The notes under the pieces: generated by a model | Databases searched by the model: none | Seen by the model: the letters and a program-made list of their open reading frames with translations, nothing else | What the model was told of the DNA's origin: nothing | Assembly (NCBI RefSeq): GCF_000802155.2 | Contig: NZ_JQGJ02000011.1 | Span: 124,001 to 188,000, forward strand | Source of the DNA: Pseudomonas frederiksbergensis | Lineage (GTDB): Bacteria; Pseudomonadota; Gammaproteobacteria; Pseudomonadales; Pseudomonadaceae | Direction: 5' to 3' | DNA length: 64,000 nucleotides | Part shown: positions 43,084-51,346 of the stretch, piece after piece | Layout of the letters: each line of letters opens with the position of its first letter | Numbering within the stretch: position 1 is the stretch's first letter | Position numbers and translations under genes: made by a program

Positions 43084-44450
43084 GTCGCAAGTTGAGTCGA
43101 ATCGGGCTGGGCGTGGTCGGGCTGTGGGCAGCCTTGTCGGCGACGGCGCAGGAGCAACCGCAGGATTTCGCCCATCAGGTGCCGTTGGCCTTGAGCGGCG
43201 AGGGGCCGTGGTATCGCTTGCCGTTGCCCTTGGATGTCCAGTTGCGGGCGCGACAAACCGACCTCAGTGATCTGCGGGTCTTCAACGCCGCCGGGCAGGC
43301 CCAGGCCTACGCGTTGGTTCGTGAGTCGGCCCGGAGTCGAGAAAATCGCACCCTCACCGATGTGAAGTGGTTCCCGCTGTACAACGCGGCCGATGACAGT
43401 GAGCGCGCGCCCAGCGTGCGGGTCCAATCGAACGCCAACGGCACGCTGGTTGAAGTACAACCGTCCAGCCGACTCGAAGCGGGGGAAGAAGAACTGCGCG
43501 GCTGGCTGCTCGACGCCAGCGCAATCAAGGCCCCGCTGCAGCAACTGATCCTCGACTGGACCAGCGAACGCGACGGCTTCCAGCGTTTCAGCATCGAAGC
43601 CAGCGACGACTTGCAACACTGGCAGGCCTGGGGTGAAGGCCAGGTCGCACGGCTGACGTTTGCCGACGAGCGGGTCGAGCAGCACGAGGTGAGCTTGCCC
43701 GGCCAATCGGCGCGGTACTTGCGGTTGCTGTGGGATTCGCCGTCCTCGGCGCCGGTGCTGACCTCGGCCCAACTGCAAAGCGCCAGCCGCGAAAGCCTGC
43801 CGTTGCCGTTGATCTGGTCGCAACCGCTCGCCGGCAGCACGACGAAGGCCGGCGAATACACCTGGCAGTTGCCGATGGGGTTGGACGTCGAACAGGTGCA
43901 GGTGGATCTCAGCGAGGCCAACAGCCTGGCGCCGGTGACCCTGGCCGGTCGCCGTGAAAGCAGCCATCCCTGGCAACCAATGGGCGGTGGTTTGCTTTAT
44001 CGCCTGACGCAGAACGGCCAGGACGTGCTGCAAAACCAACTGCAGCTGTCCGGCCAGACCGTTCAACAGTTGAAGCTGACGGTGGATGAGCGCGGCGGCG
44101 GCCTCGGCACCGAAGCCCCTGCACTGCGGTTTGCCGTGCGTGCGACCCAGGTGGTGTTCCTGGCTCGTGGCGAAGGGCCTTATACGCTGGCGCTGGGCAG
44201 CGCGACGGTAAAGGCGGCCAGCCTGCCGTTGACCACGCTGATTCCAGACTACAAGCCGTCGCGCCTGGCGACGCTGGGCGCCGCGACGGTCAACGGAACG
44301 GCCACTTCGACGCCTGTGGTTGAAGCCACACCCGCGACTGCGGATACCGACTGGAAAAAGATCGGCTTGTGGGCGGTGCTGCTGCTCAGCGTGGTGTTCC
44401 TCGCGGCGATGGCCTTCAGTCTGCTGCGCAAGCCGCCAGTCAAATCCTGA
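43080..44450 (+). CDS. DUF3999 family protein, partner of the DUF2339 membrane protein
   Basis: 456-residue protein with an N-terminal signal (RIGLGVVGLWAALSATAQ), a long beta-rich periplasmic part (QVPLALSGEGPWYRLPLPLDVQL, GWLLDASAIKAPLQQLILDW) and one C-terminal membrane helix (IGLWAVLLLSVVFLAAMAFSLL) followed by a short basic tail. This places most of it in the periplasm, next to the DUF2339 protein. The start appears to be TTG at 43080, overlapping the upstream stop (TTGA); no ATG gives a proper signal peptide. Translational coupling implies fixed stoichiometry. Function unknown. Confidence 0.88.
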   Translation: MSRKLSRIGLGVVGLWAALSATAQEQPQDFAHQVPLALSGEGPWYRLPLPLDVQLRARQTDLSDLRVFNAAGQAQAYALVRESARSRENRTLTDVKWFPLYNAADDSERAPSVRVQSNANGTLVEVQPSSRLEAGEEELRGWLLDASAIKAPLQQLILDWTSERDGFQRFSIEASDDLQHWQAWGEGQVARLTFADERVEQHEVSLPGQSARYLRLLWDSPSSAPVLTSAQLQSASRESLPLPLIWSQPLAGSTTKAGEYTWQLPMGLDVEQVQVDLSEANSLAPVTLAGRRESSHPWQPMGGGLLYRLTQNGQDVLQNQLQLSGQTVQQLKLTVDERGGGLGTEAPALRFAVRATQVVFLARGEGPYTLALGSATVKAASLPLTTLIPDYKPSRLATLGAATVNGTATSTPVVEATPATADTDWKKIGLWAVLLLSVVFLAAMAFSLLRKPPVKS

Positions 44451-44480
44451 GTCGAGACAACCGACAAACCGAGTCGCCCG

Positions 44481-44548
44481 TTTCGCGAGCAAGCCGGCTT
44501 CCACAGGAGTCCGCTTTCCTCATGTGGGAGCCGGCATGCTCGCGAAAG
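44481..44548. repeat. Paired inverted REP elements upstream of fbp
   Basis: TTTCGCGAGCAAGCCGGCTT and its near-complement AAGCCGGCATGCTCGCGAAA-type arm (TGTGGGAGCCGGCATGCTCGCGAAA) face each other. The rest of the 239-bp gap should hold the fbp promoter; none is obvious. Confidence 0.8.
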
Positions 44549-44689
44549 CGGTTTTCCTTCCATCAAAATACCCAAGCGAACCGACACCCCGTGAACTCAA
44601 TCCTCCATATCCCGTCTCATAGGAGGAATTAAGTCACGACTCGCGCTAAACTGCGCGGGTTTTCCGCCCCCTATTCTTCGGAGCCGTCC

Positions 44690-45700
44690 ATGTCCCGCGT
44701 TACCTTGAGTCGCTATTTGATTGAGCAGACCCGCAGCAACAATACCCCTGCCGATCTGCGCTTTTTGATCGAAGTGGTGGCGCGTGCATGCAAGGAAATC
44801 AGCCACGCCGTGTCCAAGGGCGCGCTGGGCGGTGTCCTGGGCAGCATGGGCACCGAAAACGTGCAGGGCGAAGTGCAGAAGAAGCTCGACGTGCTCTCCA
44901 ACGAAATCCTGCTGGAGGCCAACGAATGGGGCGGTCACCTGGCCGGCATGGCGTCCGAGGAGATGGACAATGCCTACCAGATCCCGGGCAAATACCCGAA
45001 AGGCGCCTACCTGCTGGTATTCGACCCGCTGGACGGTTCGTCGAACATCGACATCAACGCGCCGGTCGGCACGATCTTCTCGGTATTGCGTTGCCCGAAC
45101 GAGTACCTGAGCCAGAACGAAGCCCTGAATGAAAAGGCCTTCTTGCAGCCAGGCACCGAGCAGGTCGCCGCCGGCTATGCCATCTACGGCCCTCAGACCA
45201 TGCTGGTGCTGACCCTGGGCGACGGCGTCAAGGGCTTCACCCTGGACCGCGAAATGGGCAGCTTCGTACTCACCCACGAAGACATCACCATTCCTGAAAC
45301 CACCCAGGAATTCGCCATCAACATGTCCAACCAGCGTCACTGGGAAGCCCCGGTACAACGCTACGTCAGCGAGTTGCTCGCCGGCGAAGAAGGCCCGTTG
45401 AAAAAGAACTACAACATGCGCTGGGTCGCCGCGATGGTTGCCGATGTACACCGCATCCTGACCCGTGGTGGCTTGTTCATGTACCCGCGCGACAGCCGCG
45501 AGCCCTCCAAGCCGGGCAAGCTGCGCCTGATGTACGAAGCCAACCCGATGTCGTTCCTGGTGGAGCAGGCCGGTGGCGCTTCCACCGACGGCCACCAGCG
45601 CATCCTCGACATCAAGCCTGAAGGCCTGCACCAGCGCGTGGCCGTGTTCCTCGGTTCGAAGGAAGAAGTGGCCCGCGCCACGGCTTACCACAAGGAGTAA
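44690..45700 (+). CDS. fbp: Class 1 fructose-1,6-bisphosphatase
   Basis: 336-residue gluconeogenic enzyme, removing the 1-phosphate of fructose 1,6-bisphosphate with magnesium. The metal and substrate signature is VFDPLDGSSNIDIN. Others are ASEEMDNAYQIPG, GYAIYGPQTMLVLTLG, and the sugar-phosphate site KLRLMYEANPMSFLVEQAGG with GLHQRVAVFLGS at the end. Start ATG with GGAG upstream. A DUF924 gene follows 3 bp after its stop, so the two are co-transcribed. Confidence 0.97.
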   Translation: MSRVTLSRYLIEQTRSNNTPADLRFLIEVVARACKEISHAVSKGALGGVLGSMGTENVQGEVQKKLDVLSNEILLEANEWGGHLAGMASEEMDNAYQIPGKYPKGAYLLVFDPLDGSSNIDINAPVGTIFSVLRCPNEYLSQNEALNEKAFLQPGTEQVAAGYAIYGPQTMLVLTLGDGVKGFTLDREMGSFVLTHEDITIPETTQEFAINMSNQRHWEAPVQRYVSELLAGEEGPLKKNYNMRWVAAMVADVHRILTRGGLFMYPRDSREPSKPGKLRLMYEANPMSFLVEQAGGASTDGHQRILDIKPEGLHQRVAVFLGSKEEVARATAYHKE

Positions 45701-45703
45701 ACC

Positions 45704-46300
45704 ATGGCCGAGCCCTGGCAGCCGTTGCTCGATTGGTGGTTTGGCACAGCCGAAAAACCAGATGAGATCGCGGCTGACAAGGGCAAGCTGTGGTTCGGCA
45801 AAGGCCATGATCGCCAGGCGCGAGAGCGCTTCGGCGACCTGGTCGAGCAAGCACTGGCCGGCGGATTGACCGACTGGGCGCAACGCCCGGAAGGTTGGCT
45901 GGCCCTGGTGCTGCTGCTGGATCAACTCCCGCGGATGATCTTTCGCAACACGCCCAAGAGCTTTTCCGGCGACCTGCGAGCCCAAGCGCTGGTGGCCCAG
46001 GGTTTGGCGGCGGGTTTCGACCAGCAACTCAAACCGATCCAGCGGGTATTCATCTACCTCGTCCTCGAACACTGCGAAAACCTCGCGGTGCAGAACGAAG
46101 CCGTATCGCGGTTCATCGAACTGGTTCGAGAGCAACCCGAGGCGCAGCGGGCGGTGTTTGAAGACAATCTGGATTATGCCGAGCGGCATCAGAAGATCAT
46201 TACCCGGTTTGGACGCTTTCCCCATCGCAATGCGGTGTTGGGGCGCGAGTCCACGGCTGAGGAAGTGGAGTTTTTGAAGAGGCCTGGGTCGAGGTTTTAG
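45704..46300 (+). CDS. DUF924 family protein
   Basis: 198-residue helical protein of the DUF924 family (TPR-like fold), with no known function. Motifs: VLDWWFG-like LLDWWFGTAEKP, WFGKGHDRQARERFGDLVEQAL, VLLLDQLPRMIFRNTPKSFSGD and a C-terminal HRNAVLGRESTAEEVEFLKRPGSRF. It starts 3 bp after fbp and is the end of this operon. It is probably cytoplasmic; no signal or membrane helix is seen. Confidence 0.92.
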   Translation: MAEPWQPLLDWWFGTAEKPDEIAADKGKLWFGKGHDRQARERFGDLVEQALAGGLTDWAQRPEGWLALVLLLDQLPRMIFRNTPKSFSGDLRAQALVAQGLAAGFDQQLKPIQRVFIYLVLEHCENLAVQNEAVSRFIELVREQPEAQRAVFEDNLDYAERHQKIITRFGRFPHRNAVLGRESTAEEVEFLKRPGSRF

Positions 46301-46308
46301 TCAGTTGT

Positions 46309-46425
46309 TTAGGGGCTGCTTCGAAGCAATCGCTTCATCAGCAGGGCGGGCAAGCTCTTGCGGCTATCGGCGATGATATGGATATAGATCGTTTGGCCCC
46401 GCACCTCATAAATGATTCGGTTCAT
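46309..46425 (-). pseudogene. RelE/ParE-family toxin remnant (C-terminal part only)
   Basis: 38 codons: MNRIIYEVRGQTIYIHIIADSR, then KSLPALLMKRLLRSSP. This matches only the last third of a RelE/ParE toxin (the NYRVIYEV-x-G core strand, then a closing strand and helix). About 60-70 N-terminal residues are missing. Its ATG overlaps the antitoxin stop (ATGA at 46422-46425), as is usual for intact modules, so the loss looks like an internal deletion that left the junction looking normal. It is unlikely to be an active toxin. Confidence 0.72.
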
Positions 46426-46702
46426 CCCTGATTGTCCAGTTCGCTGAAGATATCCTCGATTTCCCTGAATTTACCCTCTTCAATTTCCTGGTTGCCCATC
46501 GCCAGCAGCTTCAACAGGGCCATAGTGTCTTCTTGTTCTTCGAAACTTTTTACATCCATGACCACGAGCTTGGCTTCACCGTTTTGGGTGATGATCAACG
46601 GCTCTCTGCTCTCTGCTCTCTGCTCTCTGTGATGCTCTTGACGATTTCGGCGGTATGGCTCTTCAAATAGCTGATGGGTTTGATTTGTGATGAGAGTTTC
46701 AT
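46422..46702 (-). pseudogene. Phd/YefM-family antitoxin, out of frame through a 7-bp tandem repeat
   Basis: Start ATG at 46700-46702: MKLSSQIKPISYLKSHTAEI, then VKSITESRE is clearly the N-terminal DNA-binding half of a Phd/YefM antitoxin. As read, the frame then runs into the repeat, gives REQRAESR and stops. In another frame the protein resumes at LIITQNGEAKLVVMDVKSFE and ends ELDNQG at 46425. The cause is four copies of CAGAGAG (coding strand) where two, or five, would keep the frame. With two copies the product is 88 residues, normal for the family. It may be a decayed gene or one that can be switched back on by loss or gain of repeat units. Confidence 0.8.
46602..46629. repeat. Heptanucleotide tandem repeat (4 copies) in the antitoxin gene
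   Basis: Four perfect head-to-tail copies of CTCTCTG (plus strand), inside the antitoxin reading frame. Because the unit is 7 bp, each gain or loss changes the frame: n = 2 or 5 is in frame, n = 3 or 4 is out. Confidence 0.95.
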
Positions 46703-46800
46703 GGTGCGGGGCCTCGGAAGAGTTGAACGGACTGAATTTAGTCTTGATTCAGTCTTTCGTCAGGGTGTCGGTCTGATTTCCGCTGAGGGCCCGCAAAGCG

Positions 46801-48681
46801 CTAGATCCGGAAACTCCCCACCAACTGCTTCAACCGCGCCGCCTGCTGTTCAAGGTCGGAACAGGCACGCAAGGTGGCTTGCAGGTTTTCCACGCCTTCC
46901 TGGTTCAGCGTGTTGATCTCGTTGATGTCGACATTGATCGACTCCACCACGGCGGTCTGTTCTTCGGTGGCGGTGGCAACGGACTGGTTCATGCCGTCGA
47001 TTTCGCCGATGCGCTGGGTCACGCTGCCCAGGCGTTCGCCGGCCTGGTTGGCGATGCCGACGCTGCTTTCACTCTGGCGCTGGCTGTCGGTCATGGTCAG
47101 TACCGCTTCCCGCGCACCGACTTGCAGCTCCTCGATCATCTTCTGCACTTGCTGCGCCGAATCCTGGGTGCGGTGGGCCAGGTTGCGCACTTCGTCGGCC
47201 ACCACCGCGAAGCCGCGACCGGCTTCACCGGCCCGGGCCGCTTCGATGGCGGCGTTGAGGGCGAGCAGGTTGGTCTGCTGGGAGATGCTGGTGATCACTT
47301 CGAGAATCTGGCCGATGTTCACCGTGTTGCTGTTCAGGGTTTCGATGTTGCCGCACGAATCGCTGATCTTGGCCGACAGCTGTTGCATCGCCGTGATGGT
47401 TTTATCCACAACTTGCTGACCGTCTTCGGCCAGGTTGCGGGCCTCGCTGGAATGTTGCGAGGCGAGGGCGGCGTTCTGGGCGATTTCCTGGGCGGCGGCG
47501 CCGAGCTGGTTGATGGCCGCGGCCACGCTGCTGGTGCGCGACGCCTGCTGGTCCGAGTTGAACATTGACGAGTTGGATGCACTGACCACACGCAGGGCGA
47601 CTTCATTGACCTGGCCGGTTGCAGAAGCCACCTCTCGGATCGAGGTGTGGATACGCTCGACGAAGCGGTTGAACGAGGTGCCCAGCGCGCCGAATTCATC
47701 ATGGCCATGGATGGTCAGGCGGCGGGTCAGGTCGCCTTCGCCTTCGGCGATATCGTGCATGGCGCGGCCCATGGCCAGCAGCGGTTGCATCAATACGCGG
47801 ATGAGCATGCCCAGCAGGGCGATGATGAAGACCACGGCGATGACCATGGCAATCAACGCCGAGGTGCGGAATTCGCTGAGCATTGCCAGGGCGGTGTCTT
47901 TATCAAGCACCAGCGCCACGTACCAGCTGGCACCGGGGACGCCGTTGACCTGGGTGAAAGAGATGAACTGGGTCTTACCGTCGAGCTCGACTTCTTTAAC
48001 GCCCGGACTGATTTGAGGCGCGCCGTTGGGATAGGCCTCGGCGAGGGTCTTGAGCACGCGCTTGCTGTCAGGGTGGACCAGGATCTTGCCGTCGGCGCTG
48101 ACAATGAACGCATGGCCATGGCCACCAAAGTTCAGCGAGTTGATGATCGCGCTGACGCTCGACAGGTCGATGTCCGCACCCGCCACGCCGATCATCTGGT
48201 TCTGGCGCTGTACCGGTGTCGCAACGGTAATGACCAACTTGCCCGACGAAGCCGCGATGTAGGGTTCGGTGACGATGGTTTGCTGGGCGCTATTGGCCGC
48301 CTTGTACCAGCCACGGGCGCGTGGGTCGTAGTCGGCGGCGCGATTGCCGGCTGGTATCGAAAACATCAAGCCGTCGGTGCCGCCGAAATAGCTGAGCTGG
48401 AAATTGCCGGTGTAGGCGGGCAGTCCTACGGCGCGTTTCAGGCTGTCGGCACTGCTGCCGTCGATGGCGATTTGTTGGGCCAGTGATTGCAGCAACTGTA
48501 TCCGGCCTTCTACCCACGTCTGGATATTGCGGCTGGTCAGGCTGCCAAGCTCCTGCATGGACGTCTCGGTGCTGGTATTGAGACTTTGTCGCTGGCGGTA
48601 ATCGTTGAACAGGATGAAACAGGCGAATGCGACGGCCACCACAAGGGCGGCAGCCAACAAGATTTTGTGGCTGAATTTCAT
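46801..48681 (-). CDS. Methyl-accepting chemotaxis protein with dCache amino-acid-type sensor
   Basis: 626-residue chemoreceptor: short N-terminus, TM1 (KILLAAALVVAVAFACFILF), periplasmic dCache domain (about residues 35-270), TM2 (LIAMVIAVVFIIALLGMLI), HAMP and a long cytoplasmic signalling domain with the hairpin core EVITSISQQTNLLALNAAIEAARAGE. The dCache has the pattern typical of amino-acid sensors such as PctA: YDPRARGWYK, TEPYIAASSGKLVITVA and GVAGADIDL. The C-terminus has no CheR-binding pentapeptide. The start could be ATG 48681 (used) or 48693. A single gene, preceded by about 300 bp without a gene. Confidence 0.93.
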   Translation of the reverse strand: MKFSHKILLAAALVVAVAFACFILFNDYRQRQSLNTSTETSMQELGSLTSRNIQTWVEGRIQLLQSLAQQIAIDGSSADSLKRAVGLPAYTGNFQLSYFGGTDGLMFSIPAGNRAADYDPRARGWYKAANSAQQTIVTEPYIAASSGKLVITVATPVQRQNQMIGVAGADIDLSSVSAIINSLNFGGHGHAFIVSADGKILVHPDSKRVLKTLAEAYPNGAPQISPGVKEVELDGKTQFISFTQVNGVPGASWYVALVLDKDTALAMLSEFRTSALIAMVIAVVFIIALLGMLIRVLMQPLLAMGRAMHDIAEGEGDLTRRLTIHGHDEFGALGTSFNRFVERIHTSIREVASATGQVNEVALRVVSASNSSMFNSDQQASRTSSVAAAINQLGAAAQEIAQNAALASQHSSEARNLAEDGQQVVDKTITAMQQLSAKISDSCGNIETLNSNTVNIGQILEVITSISQQTNLLALNAAIEAARAGEAGRGFAVVADEVRNLAHRTQDSAQQVQKMIEELQVGAREAVLTMTDSQRQSESSVGIANQAGERLGSVTQRIGEIDGMNQSVATATEEQTAVVESINVDINEINTLNQEGVENLQATLRACSDLEQQAARLKQLVGSFRI

Positions 48682-48977
48682 GTTTCTGGTCATTAAGAAC
48701 GCTACCGCGAAGGGACGGGTCAAAAAGGGGAGTCAATTTGCCATAACGCAGGATTTTGCGCTGTTACTTTTTATCGGCGCAGAAGCCCGGCGCATCAGGA
48801 GCCAGGGCGCCTATCCCGACGAAAGGCACGACGGCGTCACAAACCGATTGATTCATCCGTGAAACACCTCTGCATCGCCAATAAATACTGGGGGCCTCAG
48901 GGAACCAGACAGGGGTTTTCTCTTCTAAGGATCAGGTTGGCACCCTGCCACCTCCCTTCCGTTCCAGGAGTTACACC
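48682..48977. other. Intergenic region between divergent MCP and lipoprotein genes
   Basis: About 296 bp with no supportable gene. It must contain the promoters of both flanking genes; I see no clear consensus pair. The ribosome site CAGGAG before 48978 belongs to the lipoprotein gene. Confidence 0.5.
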
Positions 48978-49232
48978 ATGTCGCTGCGATCTATCGCCCT
49001 GCTGTTTATGTGCGTCGTGTTGACCGCATGCAGCAAGGTCAACCAGGAAAACTATTCGAAGCTGTCGGCCGGGATGCCCAAGGCCGAAGTCGAGACGTTA
49101 CTGGGGAAACCGACTGACTGTTCGGGCGCGCTTGGCATGTCCAGCTGCACCTGGGGCGACCAGAAAAGCTTTATCAGCGTGCAGTACGCCGGTGACAAAG
49201 TGTTGATGTTTTCCGGCCAAGGCCTGAAGTAA
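48978..49232 (+). CDS. Small lipoprotein, SmpA/OmlA-like fold
   Basis: 84-residue lipoprotein. The signal ends in the lipobox LTAC (MSLRSIALLFMCVVLTAC), with Cys18 as the lipidated residue followed by Ser, so outer-membrane sorting is likely. The mature part has the SmpA/OmlA-like pattern LSAGMPKAEVETLLGKPTDC with SSCTWGDQKSFISVQYAGDKV. Two further Cys (DCSG, SSCTW) could pair. This fold occurs in BamE and in small inhibitors; no role can be given. The lipocalin gene follows after 43 bp. Confidence 0.85.
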   Translation: MSLRSIALLFMCVVLTACSKVNQENYSKLSAGMPKAEVETLLGKPTDCSGALGMSSCTWGDQKSFISVQYAGDKVLMFSGQGLK

Positions 49233-49275
49233 CCTGAAGTAAACCGGGGCCAAGCGCCCACGGGAGAAAAAAATA

Positions 49276-49845
49276 ATGATGCGGTTAGTGTTTGTGCTTT
49301 TGGCTGGCCTGGTATTGGCCGGCTGTGCCACTTCTGGCGTAGACCCGTTGGCGCCCAAGACCGTCAGCAGTGTCAATCTCAAGCGTTACCAAGGGACCTG
49401 GTACGAGCTGGCCCGCCTGCCGATGTATTTCCAGCGCAACTGTGCGCAATCCGAAGCCCATTACACCCTCAAGCCCGACGGCAACGTGGACGTGTTCAAC
49501 CGTTGCCTGACTTCGGATTGGAAGTGGGAAGAAGCCAGGGGGACGGCTTACCCGCAGGTACCGGGCAAGACCGACAAACTCTGGGTCGAGTTCGACACCT
49601 GGTTTTCGAGGATCCTGCCGGGTGTGGCCAAGGGCGAATATTGGGTCTTGTATGTCAGCGATGACTACAAGACCGCCATCGTTGGCGATCCGAGCCGTCG
49701 CTACCTATGGCTGCTGTCGCGCACGCCAACGGTCAAGGTCGATGTGCGCGAAGAGCTGCTGAGCAAGGCACGCCAGCAGGGTTATGACACCACGCGGTTG
49801 GTCTGGCGCGCGTCGGACCGGCAGATGGCCAAGACCTCGGACTGA
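49276..49845 (+). CDS. Outer-membrane lipocalin (Blc family)
   Basis: 189-residue bacterial lipocalin that binds lipids at the inner face of the outer membrane. The lipobox LAGC ends the signal (MRLVFVLLAGLVLAGC). The lipocalin signature is NLKRYQGTWYELARLPMYFQRNC, with a second conserved DYKTAIVGDPSRRYLWLLSR strand. Two in-frame ATGs (49276 and 49279) are possible; the first is used. It lies 43 bp after the small lipoprotein gene, so both may be on one message, and converges on hutF. Confidence 0.93.
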   Translation: MMRLVFVLLAGLVLAGCATSGVDPLAPKTVSSVNLKRYQGTWYELARLPMYFQRNCAQSEAHYTLKPDGNVDVFNRCLTSDWKWEEARGTAYPQVPGKTDKLWVEFDTWFSRILPGVAKGEYWVLYVSDDYKTAIVGDPSRRYLWLLSRTPTVKVDVREELLSKARQQGYDTTRLVWRASDRQMAKTSD

Positions 49846-49876
49846 CTGATAGCCGAGAAAACCATTTTTTATCGAG

Positions 49877-51241
49877 TCAGTCCAAGAGTTCGCGCAGCAC
49901 CCGGGTAAACGCCCGGGCGCTTTCCTCTTCGCCGCCATGGCGTCCATTGCGCACCACCCACTTGCCGCCGACCATCACATCGCGCACCTGGCGATCGCCG
50001 CCAGCAAACAGCCAGCGATTGAGGATGCCGTCACCGCTGGCCGTGGCGAGGTACGGATCATTGCCATCGAGCACCAGCCAGTCGGCACGCTTGCCCACCT
50101 CGAATGTGCCGATAGGTTGTCCCAGTGCCTGGGCACCGCCTTGCAACGCTGCGTCAAACAAGGTGCGTCCAACCATTGGCTGATCCGTTCGGTACAACCG
50201 ATTGCGGCGCTGGTCCCGCAGGCGCTGGCCGTATTCCAACCAGCGCAACTCTTCGACCACGCTCAACGACACATGGCTGTCGGAGCCGATGCCCATCCGC
50301 CCGCCCTGGGCGAGGAAATCCACGGCCGGAAATATCCCGTCGCCCAGGTTCGCCTCGGTGGTCAGGCACAAACCGGCAATCGCCCTGCTCTTGGCCATGA
50401 GGCTGACCTCTTGTGGGTTGGCGTGGGTCGCATGGACGAGGCACCAGCGCTGGTCGACTTCGGCATTTTCATACAGCCATTGCAGCGGACGGGCACCGCT
50501 CCAGCTCAGGCAGTCGTCCACTTCCTTCTGCTGTTCGGCGATGTGGATGTGTACCGGGCAATCACGGTCGCTGGCGGCCAGCACGTCGTGAATCTGCCCG
50601 GGGGTCACGGCGCGCAGCGAGTGGAAGCACAAACCCAGCGCCTGGGACGGTTGCCCGGCCAGGATCGGCTGCAAGCGTGACTGCAGCTTCAAGTAGTTTT
50701 CGGTGCTGTTGATGAAGCGGCGCTGCCCGTCATTGGGTGCCTGGCCGCCAAAACCGGAGTGACTGTAGAGCACCGGCAGCAGCGTCAGGCCGATGCCGGC
50801 GTCGCTGGCGGCCTGGCTGATTCGCAGGGCCAGTTCCGCTGGGTTGGCGTAGGGCACGCCGTCGATGTCATGGTGCACGTAATGGAATTCGGCCACTGAC
50901 GTGTAGCCGGCCTTGAGCATCTCGATGTACAGCTGCCGGGCGATGACGCCCAATTGGTCGGGGCTGATTTTTCCGACCAGACGATACATCAGGTCGCGCC
51001 AGGTCCAGAAACTGTCGTTGGGATTGCCCGCCACTTCCGCCAGCCCGGCCATGGCCCGCTGGAACGCATGGGAATGCAGGTTCGGCATGCCCGGCAACAG
51101 CGGCCCACCGAGCCGTTCGGCGCCGTCTGCGTGGGAATCGGCCTGGACATCGGTCAGGACGCCCTCGGCGTCGACCTCAAGACGCACATCGTTGGCCCAT
51201 CCATTAGGCAGCAGCGCACGCTCGGCAAAGAAGGCGGACAT
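49877..51241 (-). CDS. hutF: Formimidoylglutamate deiminase
   Basis: Histidine breakdown by the five-step route: converts N-formimino-L-glutamate to N-formyl-L-glutamate and ammonia, which HutG then cleaves. A 454-residue amidohydrolase with the metal-binding LPGMPNLHSHAFQRAMAG, later histidines (FHYVHHD, CFHSLRAV, HIHIAEQQKE) and a metal Asp in MGIGSDSHVSLS. The start ATG at 51239-51241 gives MSAFFAERALLPNGW; a start at 51277 would overlap the HutC operator. It diverges from hutC across a 105-bp region with one operator, so repression of both is expected. Confidence 0.95.
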   Translation of the reverse strand: MSAFFAERALLPNGWANDVRLEVDAEGVLTDVQADSHADGAERLGGPLLPGMPNLHSHAFQRAMAGLAEVAGNPNDSFWTWRDLMYRLVGKISPDQLGVIARQLYIEMLKAGYTSVAEFHYVHHDIDGVPYANPAELALRISQAASDAGIGLTLLPVLYSHSGFGGQAPNDGQRRFINSTENYLKLQSRLQPILAGQPSQALGLCFHSLRAVTPGQIHDVLAASDRDCPVHIHIAEQQKEVDDCLSWSGARPLQWLYENAEVDQRWCLVHATHANPQEVSLMAKSRAIAGLCLTTEANLGDGIFPAVDFLAQGGRMGIGSDSHVSLSVVEELRWLEYGQRLRDQRRNRLYRTDQPMVGRTLFDAALQGGAQALGQPIGTFEVGKRADWLVLDGNDPYLATASGDGILNRWLFAGGDRQVRDVMVGGKWVVRNGRHGGEEESARAFTRVLRELLD

Positions 51242-51266
51242 CGGTTGAACCTCGTTGCGTGTAATT

Positions 51267-51276
51267 TGTATATACA
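51267..51276. promoter_or_regulatory. HutC operator between hutF and hutC
   Basis: TGTATATACA fits TGTA-N2-TACA, the palindrome reported for HutC of P. fluorescens. A second TATACA follows at once (51277-51282), giving an extended A+T-rich palindrome. Confidence 0.75.
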
Positions 51277-51346
51277 TATACAGACGTTTGCCTGGCCGGT
51301 AAACTCCGGCAAGCTAGCAACCTTATTCGCAGAACAGGGAACCGTC

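Noticed and set aside
46432..46632. Plus-strand open frame of 66 codons across the antitoxin region
   Set aside because: Antisense to the antitoxin; Ser-rich and without a ribosome site or homology.
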